Shown: positions 9,630-18,003, counted from the stretch's first letter. The stretch is 64,000 nt of DNA from Veillonella magna DSM 19857 (GCF_000428745.1 NZ_AUAN01000010.1:1-64000); one strand, 5' to 3'. Notes: generated from the sequence alone by a model not told the origin. Made by a program: numbers and translations.

Positions 9630-9694
9630 ATTATAATCTATTGTATACTCTATAGCATCAAAAACAATAGAAGATGCTGTATACACTATAGCAT
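9630..9694 (-). promoter_or_regulatory. PFOR promoter with LysR-type operator
   Basis: On the minus strand a perfect TATAAT box lies at 9635-9630. Upstream are two near-identical 17-bp direct repeats (TGTATAC-[TA]-CTATAGCAT on the plus strand) at 9642-9658 and 9678-9694, spaced 36 bp apart. The distal one is a dyad, ATGCT-N11-AGCAT at 9674-9694, exactly the T-N11-A form bound by LysR-family regulators. The distal site is centred near -63 and the proximal near -27 from the expected start, the usual recognition and activation positions. The likely regulator is the LysR gene at 10113. Confidence 0.7.
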
Positions 9695-9748
9695 TTAAAA
9701 GGGCACAAGGAACATATAAGAAACAAGCCTTTACATGTGAATAATCCC

Positions 9749-9783
9749 TCAACACGAAAATTTAAGATAAATTTTCATGTTGA
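9749..9783. other. Near-perfect 16-bp palindrome
   Basis: TCAACACGAAAATTTA and TAAATTTTCATGTTGA pair over 15 of 16 positions with a three-base centre. It lies between PFOR and the LysR gene. It could be an operator or a hairpin; there is no clear T run, so a terminator is less likely. Confidence 0.5.
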
Positions 9784-10112
9784 GAGTTCATATTTTAGTA
9801 AAAGGATTGCTTATATTGCAAAAATGTAATAATATAATATTTATTAAAACCCTTTTGCATTTGGAGGACTCAATTTATTCCTAAAATAACAAATCGATAT
9901 AGCCTCATGTCCTCATTATACAATTCTAAGGGTAAGATAGCAACACCAATGAGGCTAGATAGTTTGCTAATTGTGAGATAATCACTTTACATTTTTTCAT
10001 AGTTAATTGACTTAAGCTCATACATGCTATGCATTAGACATCAATCAAGTATTAGATGTTAAATAATACATATCATATGAGCGTGTATTTCTTGAAGGGT
10101 TAGAGGTGTACC
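9784..10112. other. AT-rich region before the LysR gene
   Basis: No coding region is visible. The stretch is AT-rich and probably holds the promoter and leader of the LysR gene. A loose inverted repeat (AGCCTCAT near 9901, ATGAGGCT near 9949) is the only structure seen. Confidence 0.4.
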
Positions 10113-11033
10113 ATGGATTTTCATCATTTAAAATACTTTGTAGAAGTAGCCGATCAAAAAAGTTTCAGTAAAGCAGCTAGAAATTTACATATTTCTCAGT
10201 CGGCCATCAGCCGTACCATCAAGGCGCTGGAAGATGAACTCGGCGTTGTTCTTTTTATGCGTAATGCTAAATCCGTAGAATTAACCGATGGCGGTACGAT
10301 TTTCCTTACCCATGCCAAACGTGTTGTATTCATGTTCGAACACTTGAAGGTTGACTTCGAAAATGAATTCCGTCTCGAACAGGGCTCTATCCTCATCGGT
10401 TTACCTCCGATTACGGATGCACCGATTTTTGCGCAGCTTCTCGGTGAGTTTAAACGCGCCTATCCGCAAATTGAATTGGAATTGTACGAACATGGTTCCA
10501 AAAAAATCGAAATCAGCGTACAGGAAGGTCTTATCGATATCGGTATTATCTGTACAAAACCGAATCCGAAAGAGTTTGAATCGTTCTACTTAACCAGCGA
10601 TCCGTTGTCCGTTATTTTGCCGCGTGACAACCCGCTTGCCAAAGAAAAAGAAATCTCTCTCGACATGTTGTCCGAAGAATCCTTCGTACTTCACAAGGAT
10701 GACTTCAATTTGCATGACGAAATCGTAAAATCCTGTAAACATGCCGGCTTCCAGCCACACATCGTTTTTGAAACCAGTCAACGTGATTTGATGTTACAAA
10801 CGGTAGGTGCTCACCTTGCAGTCGCTTTATTGCCGAGCCGTCTGTGCCCGGTTAAGGGTGAAAATACAAAAATCGGCACTAATGTTGTCGTTCGCCCCTT
10901 AGTAAAACCGGAAATCACTCATACCTTGTACGTTATTTGGAAGAAAGGTCATTACCTCTCCCACGCATCCCGTTTGTGGCTTGATTTCGTTACCTCGAAA
11001 TTACCGTTACCGGGCTTGGCTGAATCGAAATAA
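10113..11033 (+). CDS. LysR-family transcriptional regulator, divergent from PFOR
   Basis: The 306-residue protein has a typical winged helix-turn-helix at residues 1-60 (KSFSKAARNLHISQSAISRTIKALEDELG). A periplasmic-binding-like effector domain follows at about residues 90-295. The ATG has GAGG just upstream. It is transcribed away from PFOR across a 583-bp region that contains a LysR-type operator next to the PFOR promoter, so control of pyruvate oxidation is the likely job; that is inference. The inducer is not predictable. A small membrane protein follows 15 bp downstream and shares its terminator. Confidence 0.88.
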   Translation: MDFHHLKYFVEVADQKSFSKAARNLHISQSAISRTIKALEDELGVVLFMRNAKSVELTDGGTIFLTHAKRVVFMFEHLKVDFENEFRLEQGSILIGLPPITDAPIFAQLLGEFKRAYPQIELELYEHGSKKIEISVQEGLIDIGIICTKPNPKEFESFYLTSDPLSVILPRDNPLAKEKEISLDMLSEESFVLHKDDFNLHDEIVKSCKHAGFQPHIVFETSQRDLMLQTVGAHLAVALLPSRLCPVKGENTKIGTNVVVRPLVKPEITHTLYVIWKKGHYLSHASRLWLDFVTSKLPLPGLAESK

Positions 11034-11048
11034 TCGGCGGAGGTCATT

Positions 11049-11513
11049 ATGAAGGTGGCTCTTCCCCCTTATCTGTCGTCACTGGGTTCATGGATGCGTA
11101 CACACGGCTTACTTATTATCGCACTTATTATCATTGCCTGTATGAGTTGGTATATTTATTTTCTGCAGGTTCAAGTCGACGAACTACGCCGCCATGTGGA
11201 GTCAGCTTACGACTTCTCCAACCATGACAGTTTTGACTATCGCATCACCAATTTGGAGCACATCAGTAACAGTCACGGCGATCGCCTTAAAGATCTGGAA
11301 ACAGACACGTGGCGATTGAATGGTTATGTAAATCGATTGAACTGGCGTACCATGCAACTGGAATGGGCCACCCCTTCTGTTACGGTTCACGGTGACATAC
11401 CTAAAGAAGAGGCGATGCCTAACTTTAACAGCAATCCCGGAAATGTACCTTGGCCATCGTTTCCCAATAACGACATTTACATACATCCTGGTGATACGCC
11501 AAATCAACCTTAA
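11049..11513 (+). CDS. Small membrane-anchored protein, unknown function
   Basis: A 154-residue protein with one membrane segment at about residues 18-38 (LLIIALIIIACMSWYIYFL). A short coiled-coil-like stretch follows (VDELRRHVES... and later ITNLEHISNSHGDRLKDLE), then a Pro/Asn-rich tail. This arrangement suggests a single-pass inner-membrane protein with an external coiled coil. GGAGG lies eight bases before the ATG, and the gene is 15 bp behind the LysR gene, so they form an operon. I do not recognise a family. Confidence 0.65.
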   Translation: MKVALPPYLSSLGSWMRTHGLLIIALIIIACMSWYIYFLQVQVDELRRHVESAYDFSNHDSFDYRITNLEHISNSHGDRLKDLETDTWRLNGYVNRLNWRTMQLEWATPSVTVHGDIPKEEAMPNFNSNPGNVPWPSFPNNDIYIHPGDTPNQP

Positions 11514-11516
11514 AAT

Positions 11517-11546
11517 AAAAGGAGCCTTTCGGCTCCTTTTTTATTT
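11517..11546 (+). terminator. Terminator of the LysR operon
   Basis: A perfect AAAAGGAGCC/GGCTCCTTTT stem with a TTTC tetraloop is followed by a long T run on the plus strand. Confidence 0.93.
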
Positions 11547-11565
11547 TTACGCACCAGCAATCCCT

Positions 11566-11609
11566 GTTATATCTACGTTACATCTCTGTTGTATCTCTGC
11601 TACATCTTA
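11566..11609. repeat. Four tandem 11-bp repeats
   Basis: Four consecutive 11-bp units of the form GTTATATCTAC, GTTACATCTCT, GTTGTATCTCT, GCTACATCTTA. They sit just past the LysR-operon terminator, in a non-coding stretch that otherwise shows only the promoter of the next gene. Confidence 0.6.
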
Positions 11610-11833
11610 TCTTTGTTATACCATCTATTCCTATTATAGCATCTGTCTCTTTTACCGAATTTCAAATTTATATTCATGTGTTGTCAATCCCCCGAACCAT
11701 ATCGTTATAATTCTTAGCCCTATGATTATATTGTTATTATCTTTTTTCTGTTTTATTCATATATTATGTATTAATCCGGCAATCTGCATCTCTACCTTTA
11801 ATTAGAATATCTTATTCATATACATAGGTGAAT

Positions 11834-11887
11834 TTCACTGTAATTTCATATAACTCACATCTTAGCTTCATTTTAGCGCCCTATACT
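11834..11887 (+). promoter_or_regulatory. Promoter with four phased TTCA-type boxes (copy 1)
   Basis: Boxes TTCACT, TTCATA, TCACAT and TTCATT begin at 11834, 11845, 11855 and 11867. A TATACT -10 box is at 11882. No good -35 hexamer is present. The offsets 0, 11, 21, 33 and 48 are exactly repeated upstream of the paralogous gene at 12883. Direct repeats of about 11 bp that replace the -35 are typical of OmpR/PhoB-type response regulators; the regulator is not identified. Confidence 0.55.
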
Positions 11888-12018
11888 GTACACATGATAT
11901 ATCAAACAACTACATTGCCCGGTCAAGCTAGATTATTATCATTAATACAGATAATAACACTCGCACGTGAGTACTTGCATAAATAGTGTATATTTAAGAT
12001 AGTATAACGGAGGTCTGT

Positions 12019-12504
12019 ATGAAATTTTCTACATCATTAACAAAAAAAGCGTTGGTATTTTCCATGGTACTCGGGAGCTTAGGCAGTGCTTATGCTGCTA
12101 CCCCGGCAACAGCTGACGGCATGCTCACTAACGATACCACGACAGCTACATACCAAACCAGTGCCAAGGGTGATACTCTATCACAACAGCCGAATGATGT
12201 GAGTTCACCCTCCGACAATGCAACCACTCCGATTACACCCATTACCCCGGATGCTACCCCGGCACCAACGGGATATGACAGCGATACACAGCCGGTGGGC
12301 AACGATGACAATAATAACATGGCAAACACTACCGCCACGGACAACGCGGCAGACACTACTACCACAGATAACACGGCAGATTCCGCCGCAGTGAATACTG
12401 AAGCAGATACATCCGTAGTAGATAACAATACAACGGATAATCACGCAACAACCGATACCACACCGGATTCGGAAGAAGCAAAAGCATCCTCGGAAGAAAA
12501 ATAA
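12019..12504 (+). CDS. Exported Thr/Asp/Ala-rich protein, unknown function
   Basis: This 161-residue protein begins with a clear signal peptide (MKFSTSLTKKALVFSMVLGS, cleavage near AYA at residue 26). The mature part is low-complexity: Thr, Asp, Asn, Ala and Pro, with repeats such as TTTDNTAD, and it is strongly acidic and probably disordered. The signal peptide closely matches that of the gene at 12883, so the two are paralogues at least in their N-termini. CGGAGG is seven bases from the ATG. The shared promoter pattern suggests joint control. No enzymatic domain is visible; a secreted or surface spacer-like role is only a guess. Confidence 0.65.
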   Translation: MKFSTSLTKKALVFSMVLGSLGSAYAATPATADGMLTNDTTTATYQTSAKGDTLSQQPNDVSSPSDNATTPITPITPDATPAPTGYDSDTQPVGNDDNNNMANTTATDNAADTTTTDNTADSAAVNTEADTSVVDNNTTDNHATTDTTPDSEEAKASSEEK

Positions 12505-12661
12505 TATAGCAACGACACACGTTGCCATCCCCTTATCATAACTAATTACATTACAACACTCTAGTAAATAAATTACATAACAACTAACACTCTACTCTTA
12601 ACAACACTAACACTCTTTTAACATAACTAACTCCACTCGTATATAAAATATAACTGTATGA

Positions 12662-12706
12662 TGAAAGCCCCCGGCCTATACTCTCCCTCGGCCGAGGGCT
12701 TTTGTC
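12662..12706 (+). terminator. Terminator of the 12019 gene
   Basis: The stem AAAGCCCCCGGCC/GGCCGAGGGCTTT has one bulge and is followed by TTT. The 150 bases between the gene and this hairpin are repetitive (ACTAACACTCT-like words) and non-coding. Confidence 0.85.
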
Positions 12707-12743
12707 ATATCAGTGATTGACGTTCTAAATAGCTCTCTTTAAT

Positions 12744-12797
12744 TTCATTAAACGTTCATTTTCGTTACATGTGCCGTTCATTTTCACAGACTATACT
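12744..12797 (+). promoter_or_regulatory. Promoter with four phased TTCA-type boxes (copy 2)
   Basis: Boxes TTCATT, TTCATT, TTACAT and TTCATT begin at 12744, 12755, 12765 and 12777, with TATACT at 12792. Spacing is identical to the copy at 11834. After the -10 both promoters share CACATGATA. Similarity is lower further downstream, so the boxes look selected. Confidence 0.6.
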
Positions 12798-12882
12798 AAT
12801 CACATGATAAATGATGTACACAAATCCTATGTTCCTATTTGAGGATCATGAATAGGAAAGAGCCTTTCATGAGGAGGTTAGT

Positions 12883-13554
12883 ATGAAATTCCCTACTCTT
12901 TTATATAAACGCATCATGGCGTTCTCTCTAATACTAGGCGGCATCGGCAGTGCCTATGCATCCGGAGCGATTACCCGAGAAGCTCCGCCGACACCGCTTG
13001 CACCGAATACAGGGACTACCAATGAGCAGCGCCTGCTTCGGGACGCGCGCCCATCAACTACGGTAGAAACTCGAACCGCTTCAATGAACGCTAAGCGAAA
13101 CAACTCTATGCTAGATGCGGACCATCATATGTCGTCTTCAACAATATATAATCGCGCTGTTTATCTCGCTTCCCATGCCCGTTCACAAATCGAAGCCAAC
13201 CGCGGTATTTTTCTAATGGCGTCTTCGCCTACTTTCACCAACGATACTACGAACAACAATCATCCCGATTATGCAATAACCTATACGGCCGGTACCGGTA
13301 GCTATACACCTGTACAACCTACTCCATCGGCTGCTAAGGAGACAGTAACTACTATGCAATACCCGAATTTTGAATCCGCTCGGCATACAAAAAAGAAATC
13401 CTCTGCCGAAGCTCCCAAAGCAACCATTCATCGGCTGAAAATTGCTATACAGCCACTGCACGACTCACATCGTTATATCGCCTCCGGTTCACGTGCAGCC
13501 CAGTACCCCAACTTTTACGGCGCTGTTCACGATACTGACGATGATACCAATTAG
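12883..13554 (+). CDS. Exported protein with YPNF repeats, paralogue of the 12019 gene
   Basis: A 223-residue secreted protein. The signal peptide (MKFPTLLYKRIMAFSLILGG, cleavage near AYA) matches that of the 12019 gene. The mature part is basic and Thr/Ala/Pro-rich, with no recognised domain. A short motif occurs twice: QYPNFESARH near residue 165 and QYPNFYGAVHD near the end. GAGG is close to the ATG. After the TAG stop the same frame continues past a second stop into an Asp/Thr-rich segment like the tail of the 12019 protein, so this gene may have lost its original C-terminus. Confidence 0.6.
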   Translation: MKFPTLLYKRIMAFSLILGGIGSAYASGAITREAPPTPLAPNTGTTNEQRLLRDARPSTTVETRTASMNAKRNNSMLDADHHMSSSTIYNRAVYLASHARSQIEANRGIFLMASSPTFTNDTTNNNHPDYAITYTAGTGSYTPVQPTPSAAKETVTTMQYPNFESARHTKKKSSAEAPKATIHRLKIAIQPLHDSHRYIASGSRAAQYPNFYGAVHDTDDDTN

Positions 13555-13597
13555 ATCCTATCAGCTGGATCCTACTAATACAGATGCGACCAATTAA

Positions 13598-13633
13598 ATA
13601 CTACTATAGATACTACGACAGATACTGCTACAG
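13598..13633 (+). repeat. Three tandem 12-bp repeats after the 12883 gene
   Basis: Units ATACTACTATAG, ATACTACGACAG and ATACTGCTACAG. In the frame of the upstream gene they would read as Asp-Thr-Thr-Thr type residues, followed by an in-frame TAA at 13645. Confidence 0.6.
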
Positions 13634-13786
13634 ATGATATAAGTTAAAGGAGATGCCTATGACACTACATGCTATCTTCGTGCATCGGTATACCCGAGCA
13701 CCAACGGGGAGTAGATGACTCCTACCCTTATAACTCAACTATACTTAACAACACAATTCACTCTCACATAACACTTAACACTCAAC

Positions 13787-13840
13787 AAAAGCCGAGCGTA
13801 TTCGAATCTCCAACCACATCGAATACGTTCGGCTTTCTTT
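13787..13840 (+). terminator. Terminator hairpin downstream of the 12883 gene
   Basis: The 18-bp stem AAAGCCGAGCGTATTCGA/TCGAATACGTTCGGCTTT has one G-U pair and a 13-nt loop, followed by a T-rich run. It is 230 bp after the gene, with no believable gene between. Confidence 0.88.
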
Positions 13841-13857
13841 CCTTCCTCAGTATGCTG

Positions 13858-13888
13858 AAAGGGCGATACCAACCGGCACCGCCCTTTT
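13858..13888. terminator. Second hairpin terminator, convergent side
   Basis: The stem AAAGGGCG/CGCCCTTT has a 14-nt loop and TTTT on the plus strand. It lies between the plus-strand 12883 gene and the 3' end of the minus-strand transporter gene and may serve both. Confidence 0.7.
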
Positions 13889-13963
13889 GTAATTTCTATA
13901 GCTATACTACACGTCACGTGTAATTAAATTATGTTTGCCTAAAGCAATTGCTCGCGCCTCTGA

Positions 13964-15292
13964 TTAAAGAGCGAACAAGCCTAACGCTGCACCGCAAACG
14001 AGGGAAATCAAGGATAATACGTACAAACGCGGAGCGCAGAAACGTAACAATTCTTTGATTTCGATACCTGCCAAACCACAAGCAAGGAACGTAGTTGCTG
14101 CGTGCGGAGTAACAAGTACGCCGTAGTTCTTAGCGATCAACATAGCCATGGACATATCTTGCGGGTGAACACCGAACTGTTTACCTACACCGATAGCCAA
14201 CGGCAAGAGACCGAAGAAGTAGGAGTCAGTACCGAGAAGCATACCGATCGGCAAGCCCAAGATACCGAAGATAACCTGAAGATGACCGCCCAATGCCTGC
14301 GGAACGATGTTGATAAGCATTTCAGCCATAGCTTTCATCATGCCCGTACCGCTCAATACACCGAGGAATACGCCGGATGCCAAGAGAATCATCGGCATGG
14401 TAACAGCTGTATCAGCGTGCATCTTAATTGCTTTCGCCTGTGCTTTTGCACCAGGGAAGTTAACGATAAGAGCCAATGCCAAACCAAACATGAAGGCTCC
14501 GTAAAGAGGAATCTTCGTGAAGCAAAGAAGACCGATTACGCCAATCGTCAAGAGAGCATTGAACCATAAGAGCTTCGGACGTTTCATAGCGTCGAGTTCA
14601 GCCTGGTTAGCCGCTTCTTCTACGGAATCCATAGAAGCATCGAGTTCGGCAGCTTTACCTGTCGGTACAAGACCTGCACCGCGGCGTTTTTCAACCATAC
14701 CCATGTAAGCAGCAAAAGCTACCAAGATGATAAGGCCGATGCCCTGCAACGGAATCAAAGACTTCCACAATTCGTTAACGTCTGCATTAAGCACAACGCC
14801 AACACGAGCTACCGGGCCACCCCACGGTACAAGGTTCATGATACTCATGGCAGCACCGATGATACATACCAACACAACCGGACGCATGTGAAGCTTTTTG
14901 TAAAGCGGCAACATAGCCGGGATAGTAATAAGAAGCGTGGATGCCAATGCACCGTCAAGGTGAGCAACTACGGCGATCAAGGACGTAGCTACCGTAACCA
15001 TTACGATGTTGGAGCCTGCTTTTTTAACGAGCCAGTTAACGAGTGGGTCGAACAAACCAACGTCACCCATCAACGAGAAGTAGATAATGGAGAAAATAAA
15101 TAATACCGCTGTGGACCAAGTTTTCGTCACACCTGCTTTAATAAATCCATAAATCTCAGTAGGACCGAAGCCTGCAATCACAGCCATAATAATCGGCACG
15201 ATTACGAAAATAGGCACCGGGTTCGTTTTGGACTGAATCAACGCCCAAACGATGATGACAATCATCAATAGGCCTAAAATACCTAAGAACAT
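13964..15292 (-). CDS. CitMHS-family citrate-metal transporter
   Basis: A 442-residue membrane protein with about 11-12 hydrophobic segments, matching the CitM/CitH family that carries complexes of citrate with divalent metal ions together with protons. Family-like segments include VATSLIAVVAHLDGALASTLLITIPAMLPLYKKL and IMNLVPWGGPVAR. The start is placed at the ATG at 15292 (MFLGIL), because AAGGAGG lies ten bases before it; the longer open frame to 15364 has no such site. It follows citF by 241 bp in the same direction, which supports citrate (or a related tricarboxylate) as substrate. Confidence 0.85.
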   Translation of the reverse strand: MFLGILGLLMIVIIVWALIQSKTNPVPIFVIVPIIMAVIAGFGPTEIYGFIKAGVTKTWSTAVLFIFSIIYFSLMGDVGLFDPLVNWLVKKAGSNIVMVTVATSLIAVVAHLDGALASTLLITIPAMLPLYKKLHMRPVVLVCIIGAAMSIMNLVPWGGPVARVGVVLNADVNELWKSLIPLQGIGLIILVAFAAYMGMVEKRRGAGLVPTGKAAELDASMDSVEEAANQAELDAMKRPKLLWFNALLTIGVIGLLCFTKIPLYGAFMFGLALALIVNFPGAKAQAKAIKMHADTAVTMPMILLASGVFLGVLSGTGMMKAMAEMLINIVPQALGGHLQVIFGILGLPIGMLLGTDSYFFGLLPLAIGVGKQFGVHPQDMSMAMLIAKNYGVLVTPHAATTFLACGLAGIEIKELLRFCAPRLYVLSLISLVCGAALGLFAL

Positions 15293-15533
15293 AGTAGGAA
15301 ATCCTCCTTGTGTTGTTAAATGTGAAATTACGTTACCGATGGGCTCCATGTCCGAAACCTGCATCGATGAGCGAAATTACAGTGCTGTTTTACCAGCATA
15401 GCTATAGGGATACCCGGCGAGGCAACTGCCTCGCCTAAGTAACCGGAGAATTACAAGTATCAGCATATATTGGGTAGGAATCCGCGCTTAACTAACACGC
15501 GAATGTAACTGATTTGTAAGGTACTGCTATTGA

Positions 15534-17084
15534 TTAAAGAAGCGGTTTGCGTACTACGTCGATGATAGAGCCATCACGATATTCAACGATAGCTACTACA
15601 TCTTCGTCTTTGTCGCTTACTTCTACATCCTGCGGTTTGCCAACGCGATCGTATGCCATCTTCTGCAATTCTTCGATGGTATAAATCGGCAAGTTGGAAT
15701 CCTTGAATTTTTCGATGAGATCCTGACGGTTCGGGTTAATAGCAAGACCGCGTTCCGTTACGATAACGTCTACGGACGTACCCGGAGTGATTACAGTCTG
15801 TACATTTTCACGAATCATCGGCAAGCGGCCGCGGATAAGCGGGCAAGTAATAACCGTTACCTTGGCACCGGCTGCCGTATCGCTGTGACCGCCGGACGCA
15901 CCCATGAGGATACCGTTGGAGTCGGTCATGCAGTTAACATTGAAGTTAACGTCTACTTCCGTAGCACCGAGGAACACAACATCAAGGTAATTCGTCATGC
16001 AATCCGTCCAAGGATCGGCATACATGGAAGCACTCATTTCGATGTGGTTTGGGTTATCGTGAAGGGATGCTGCTGCGGTAGTATCGAATGTCTGCGTATC
16101 GTAAATAGCCTTGATGAGACCATCTTCGAGCATACCTACCAATACGCCGGTAGCACCACCAACACCGAAGCCGCCGACTACTTCTTTTTCCTTCAACTTC
16201 TGACCGATGAACTTAGCTACTGCAAGCGGAGCTCCGCCGGCACCAAGTTGGAAGGAGAAACCTTCTTTAATAATATCGGCCTGATCAAGGAATTCAGCAG
16301 CAAGCTCAGCGATTTTAAGCTGTACCGGATTCTTCGTAATGCCGATAGCTCCGGACGCAATACCTGCCGGATCGCCGATAGCTTCTACTTCTACTACATA
16401 ATCAACATCCGTCTGCGGAATGCTGTACGGATATACATAATCAACAAGATTGTCAGTGATAAGAACTGTCTTATCCGCAAAGTGTGCATCCACCATAGCA
16501 TAACCGAGAGCACCGCATGCTGCTTTACCCATCATACCGGTTGCATTACCGCGCGGGTCGCAAGTCGGTACACCGAGGAATGCTACGTCGATGTGTGCTT
16601 CACCGCAGGATACGGCACGAGCACGACCACCATGAGAGCGGATAACTACCGGGCGTTTCAATACGCCGGGATTAGTGGAAAGGAACTTACCGAGTGCATC
16701 GCGAAGACCGGAGGTTTCGATAGCAGTTACGGTACCGTCCTTAATGTAATCAATAAGGAATTCATGACACGGTGCCAAGGAGCTGGACAAAATCGTAAGA
16801 TCCTTGATACCTTTTTCATGAATGCGTTCCATAACGAGCTTCATAACATAGTCACCGTTACGGAAGTGGTGATGGAAGGAAATAGACATGCCGTCCTTAA
16901 GACCTGCCTTTTCGATAGCTTCATCAATGGAAGCTACCACTTTATTTTCACCCGGGCGCGTAGCACGTACGGGACGGCCTGCACGGCGTGCGTTAGTAGC
17001 AAGAGCAAATTCGCCCTGATATACTTCGCGGCCTTCCAGGCACGGTAAATTCATCGGAATATCGCGACCAGCTTTATTTAACAT
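15534..17084 (-). CDS. citF: Citrate lyase alpha subunit (citrate CoA-transferase)
   Basis: In citrate lyase this subunit exchanges the acetyl group on the acyl carrier protein for citrate. The 516-residue protein matches CitF over its full length, including SISFHHHFRNGDYV near residue 87 and the glycine-rich segments GGFGVGGATGVLVGMLEDGL and GILMGASGGHSDTAAGAK. AAGGAG lies before the ATG, which overlaps the last codons of citE. The order citD-citE-citF is that of classical citrate lyase operons. The activation genes citC, citX and citG are not found nearby. Confidence 0.95.
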   Translation of the reverse strand: MLNKAGRDIPMNLPCLEGREVYQGEFALATNARRAGRPVRATRPGENKVVASIDEAIEKAGLKDGMSISFHHHFRNGDYVMKLVMERIHEKGIKDLTILSSSLAPCHEFLIDYIKDGTVTAIETSGLRDALGKFLSTNPGVLKRPVVIRSHGGRARAVSCGEAHIDVAFLGVPTCDPRGNATGMMGKAACGALGYAMVDAHFADKTVLITDNLVDYVYPYSIPQTDVDYVVEVEAIGDPAGIASGAIGITKNPVQLKIAELAAEFLDQADIIKEGFSFQLGAGGAPLAVAKFIGQKLKEKEVVGGFGVGGATGVLVGMLEDGLIKAIYDTQTFDTTAAASLHDNPNHIEMSASMYADPWTDCMTNYLDVVFLGATEVDVNFNVNCMTDSNGILMGASGGHSDTAAGAKVTVITCPLIRGRLPMIRENVQTVITPGTSVDVIVTERGLAINPNRQDLIEKFKDSNLPIYTIEELQKMAYDRVGKPQDVEVSDKDEDVVAIVEYRDGSIIDVVRKPLL

Positions 17085-18003
17085 CGTATTCGGCTCCTTC
17101 CTCGAGTTCTACTTTAATACCTGCGGCACGTGCTTTATCAACGACACGTTGTGCACGTACAACAATCGGACCATCGATCATCTTACCGTCAACAGCAATA
17201 ACGCCTTTATTGTTGCGCAGTGCATCAGCATAGCTGTTGAGGACTTTAACGGAATGAGCGATTTCTTTAGCATCCGGCGTAAATACATCATGAATAATTT
17301 TAATCTGGCTCGGATGAATGCAGGATTTACCGTCAAAGCCGAGGGCTTTAATAAATTCAACTTCTTCGCGGAAGCCCTGCGGATCCTTAACATCGGAGAA
17401 TACCGTGTCAATTACGCGGATGCCGGCTTCGCGAGCAGCGTGAAGAATTGTCTGACGGGCAAACAATAATTCTACGGCCGGTTTGTTCTTCGTCGTACGA
17501 AGGTCTGCGCGGTAATCTTCAGCGCCTAACGCAATAGCTACAACACGCGGACCGTGGCAGATTTCACGAACATTGTAAAGGCCCTTTACGCTTTCGATAG
17601 CTACGATGATATTAATCGTACCTTCTTCCCAGCCGTTAGCCTTTTCTACTTCTTCAATTTTTTTAGCGACAATTTCTACTTCGGATACATCTTCCGTTTT
17701 CGGGAGACGAATCAAATCCGGTTTAGCCGGTACGATAACATCAAGGTCATCGTAACCATACGGAGTCTGTGTCGGGTGATTGATACGTACTACCGTTTCA
17801 CCTTTGAAATCCAGTGTCTTAAGAGCTTCTGCCGTCAAAAGACGAGCCGTATCCTTTTCCGTTACCGGAATGGAATCTTCAATATCGAACATGATGCTGT
17901 CCGCACCATGAATGTCTGCACTGTTAATCATTTTCGGGGTATTGCCCGGAACGAACATCATAGAGCGGGATAACCGTTTCTTTGCTTCTTCGAACTTGCT
18001 CAT
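17074..18003 (-). CDS. citE: Citrate lyase beta subunit (citryl-ACP lyase)
   Basis: A 309-residue member of the HpcH/HpaI aldolase superfamily that splits the citryl thioester into oxaloacetate and an acetyl thioester. Typical CitE segments are RSMMFVPGNTPKMI near the N-terminus, the metal-binding region SIMFDIEDSIPVTEKDTAR, LIRLPKTE, ALGAEDYRADLRT and LGFDGKSCIHPSQI. The start codon overlaps the citD stop by one base, and the end overlaps citF by 11 bases, so translation is tightly coupled. Nothing looks broken. Confidence 0.95.
   Translation of the reverse strand: MSKFEEAKKRLSRSMMFVPGNTPKMINSADIHGADSIMFDIEDSIPVTEKDTARLLTAEALKTLDFKGETVVRINHPTQTPYGYDDLDVIVPAKPDLIRLPKTEDVSEVEIVAKKIEEVEKANGWEEGTINIIVAIESVKGLYNVREICHGPRVVAIALGAEDYRADLRTTKNKPAVELLFARQTILHAAREAGIRVIDTVFSDVKDPQGFREEVEFIKALGFDGKSCIHPSQIKIIHDVFTPDAKEIAHSVKVLNSYADALRNNKGVIAVDGKMIDGPIVVRAQRVVDKARAAGIKVELEEGAEYDVK

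Noticed and set aside
13660-13713. Short frame after an AGGAGATG-like site downstream of the 12883 gene.
   Set aside because: It is only 17 codons, has no recognisable feature and lies in repeat-rich sequence before a terminator.
15415-15434. GGCGAGGCAACTGCCTCGCC palindrome between citF and the CitMHS gene as a terminator.
   Set aside because: It lacks a T run on either strand, and the transporter downstream has a good ribosome site; it may be a leader hairpin, but termination is not supported.
15885-17048. Long plus-strand frame of 387 codons opposite citF.
   Set aside because: It is antisense to a clearly identified gene and its translation is not protein-like in composition.
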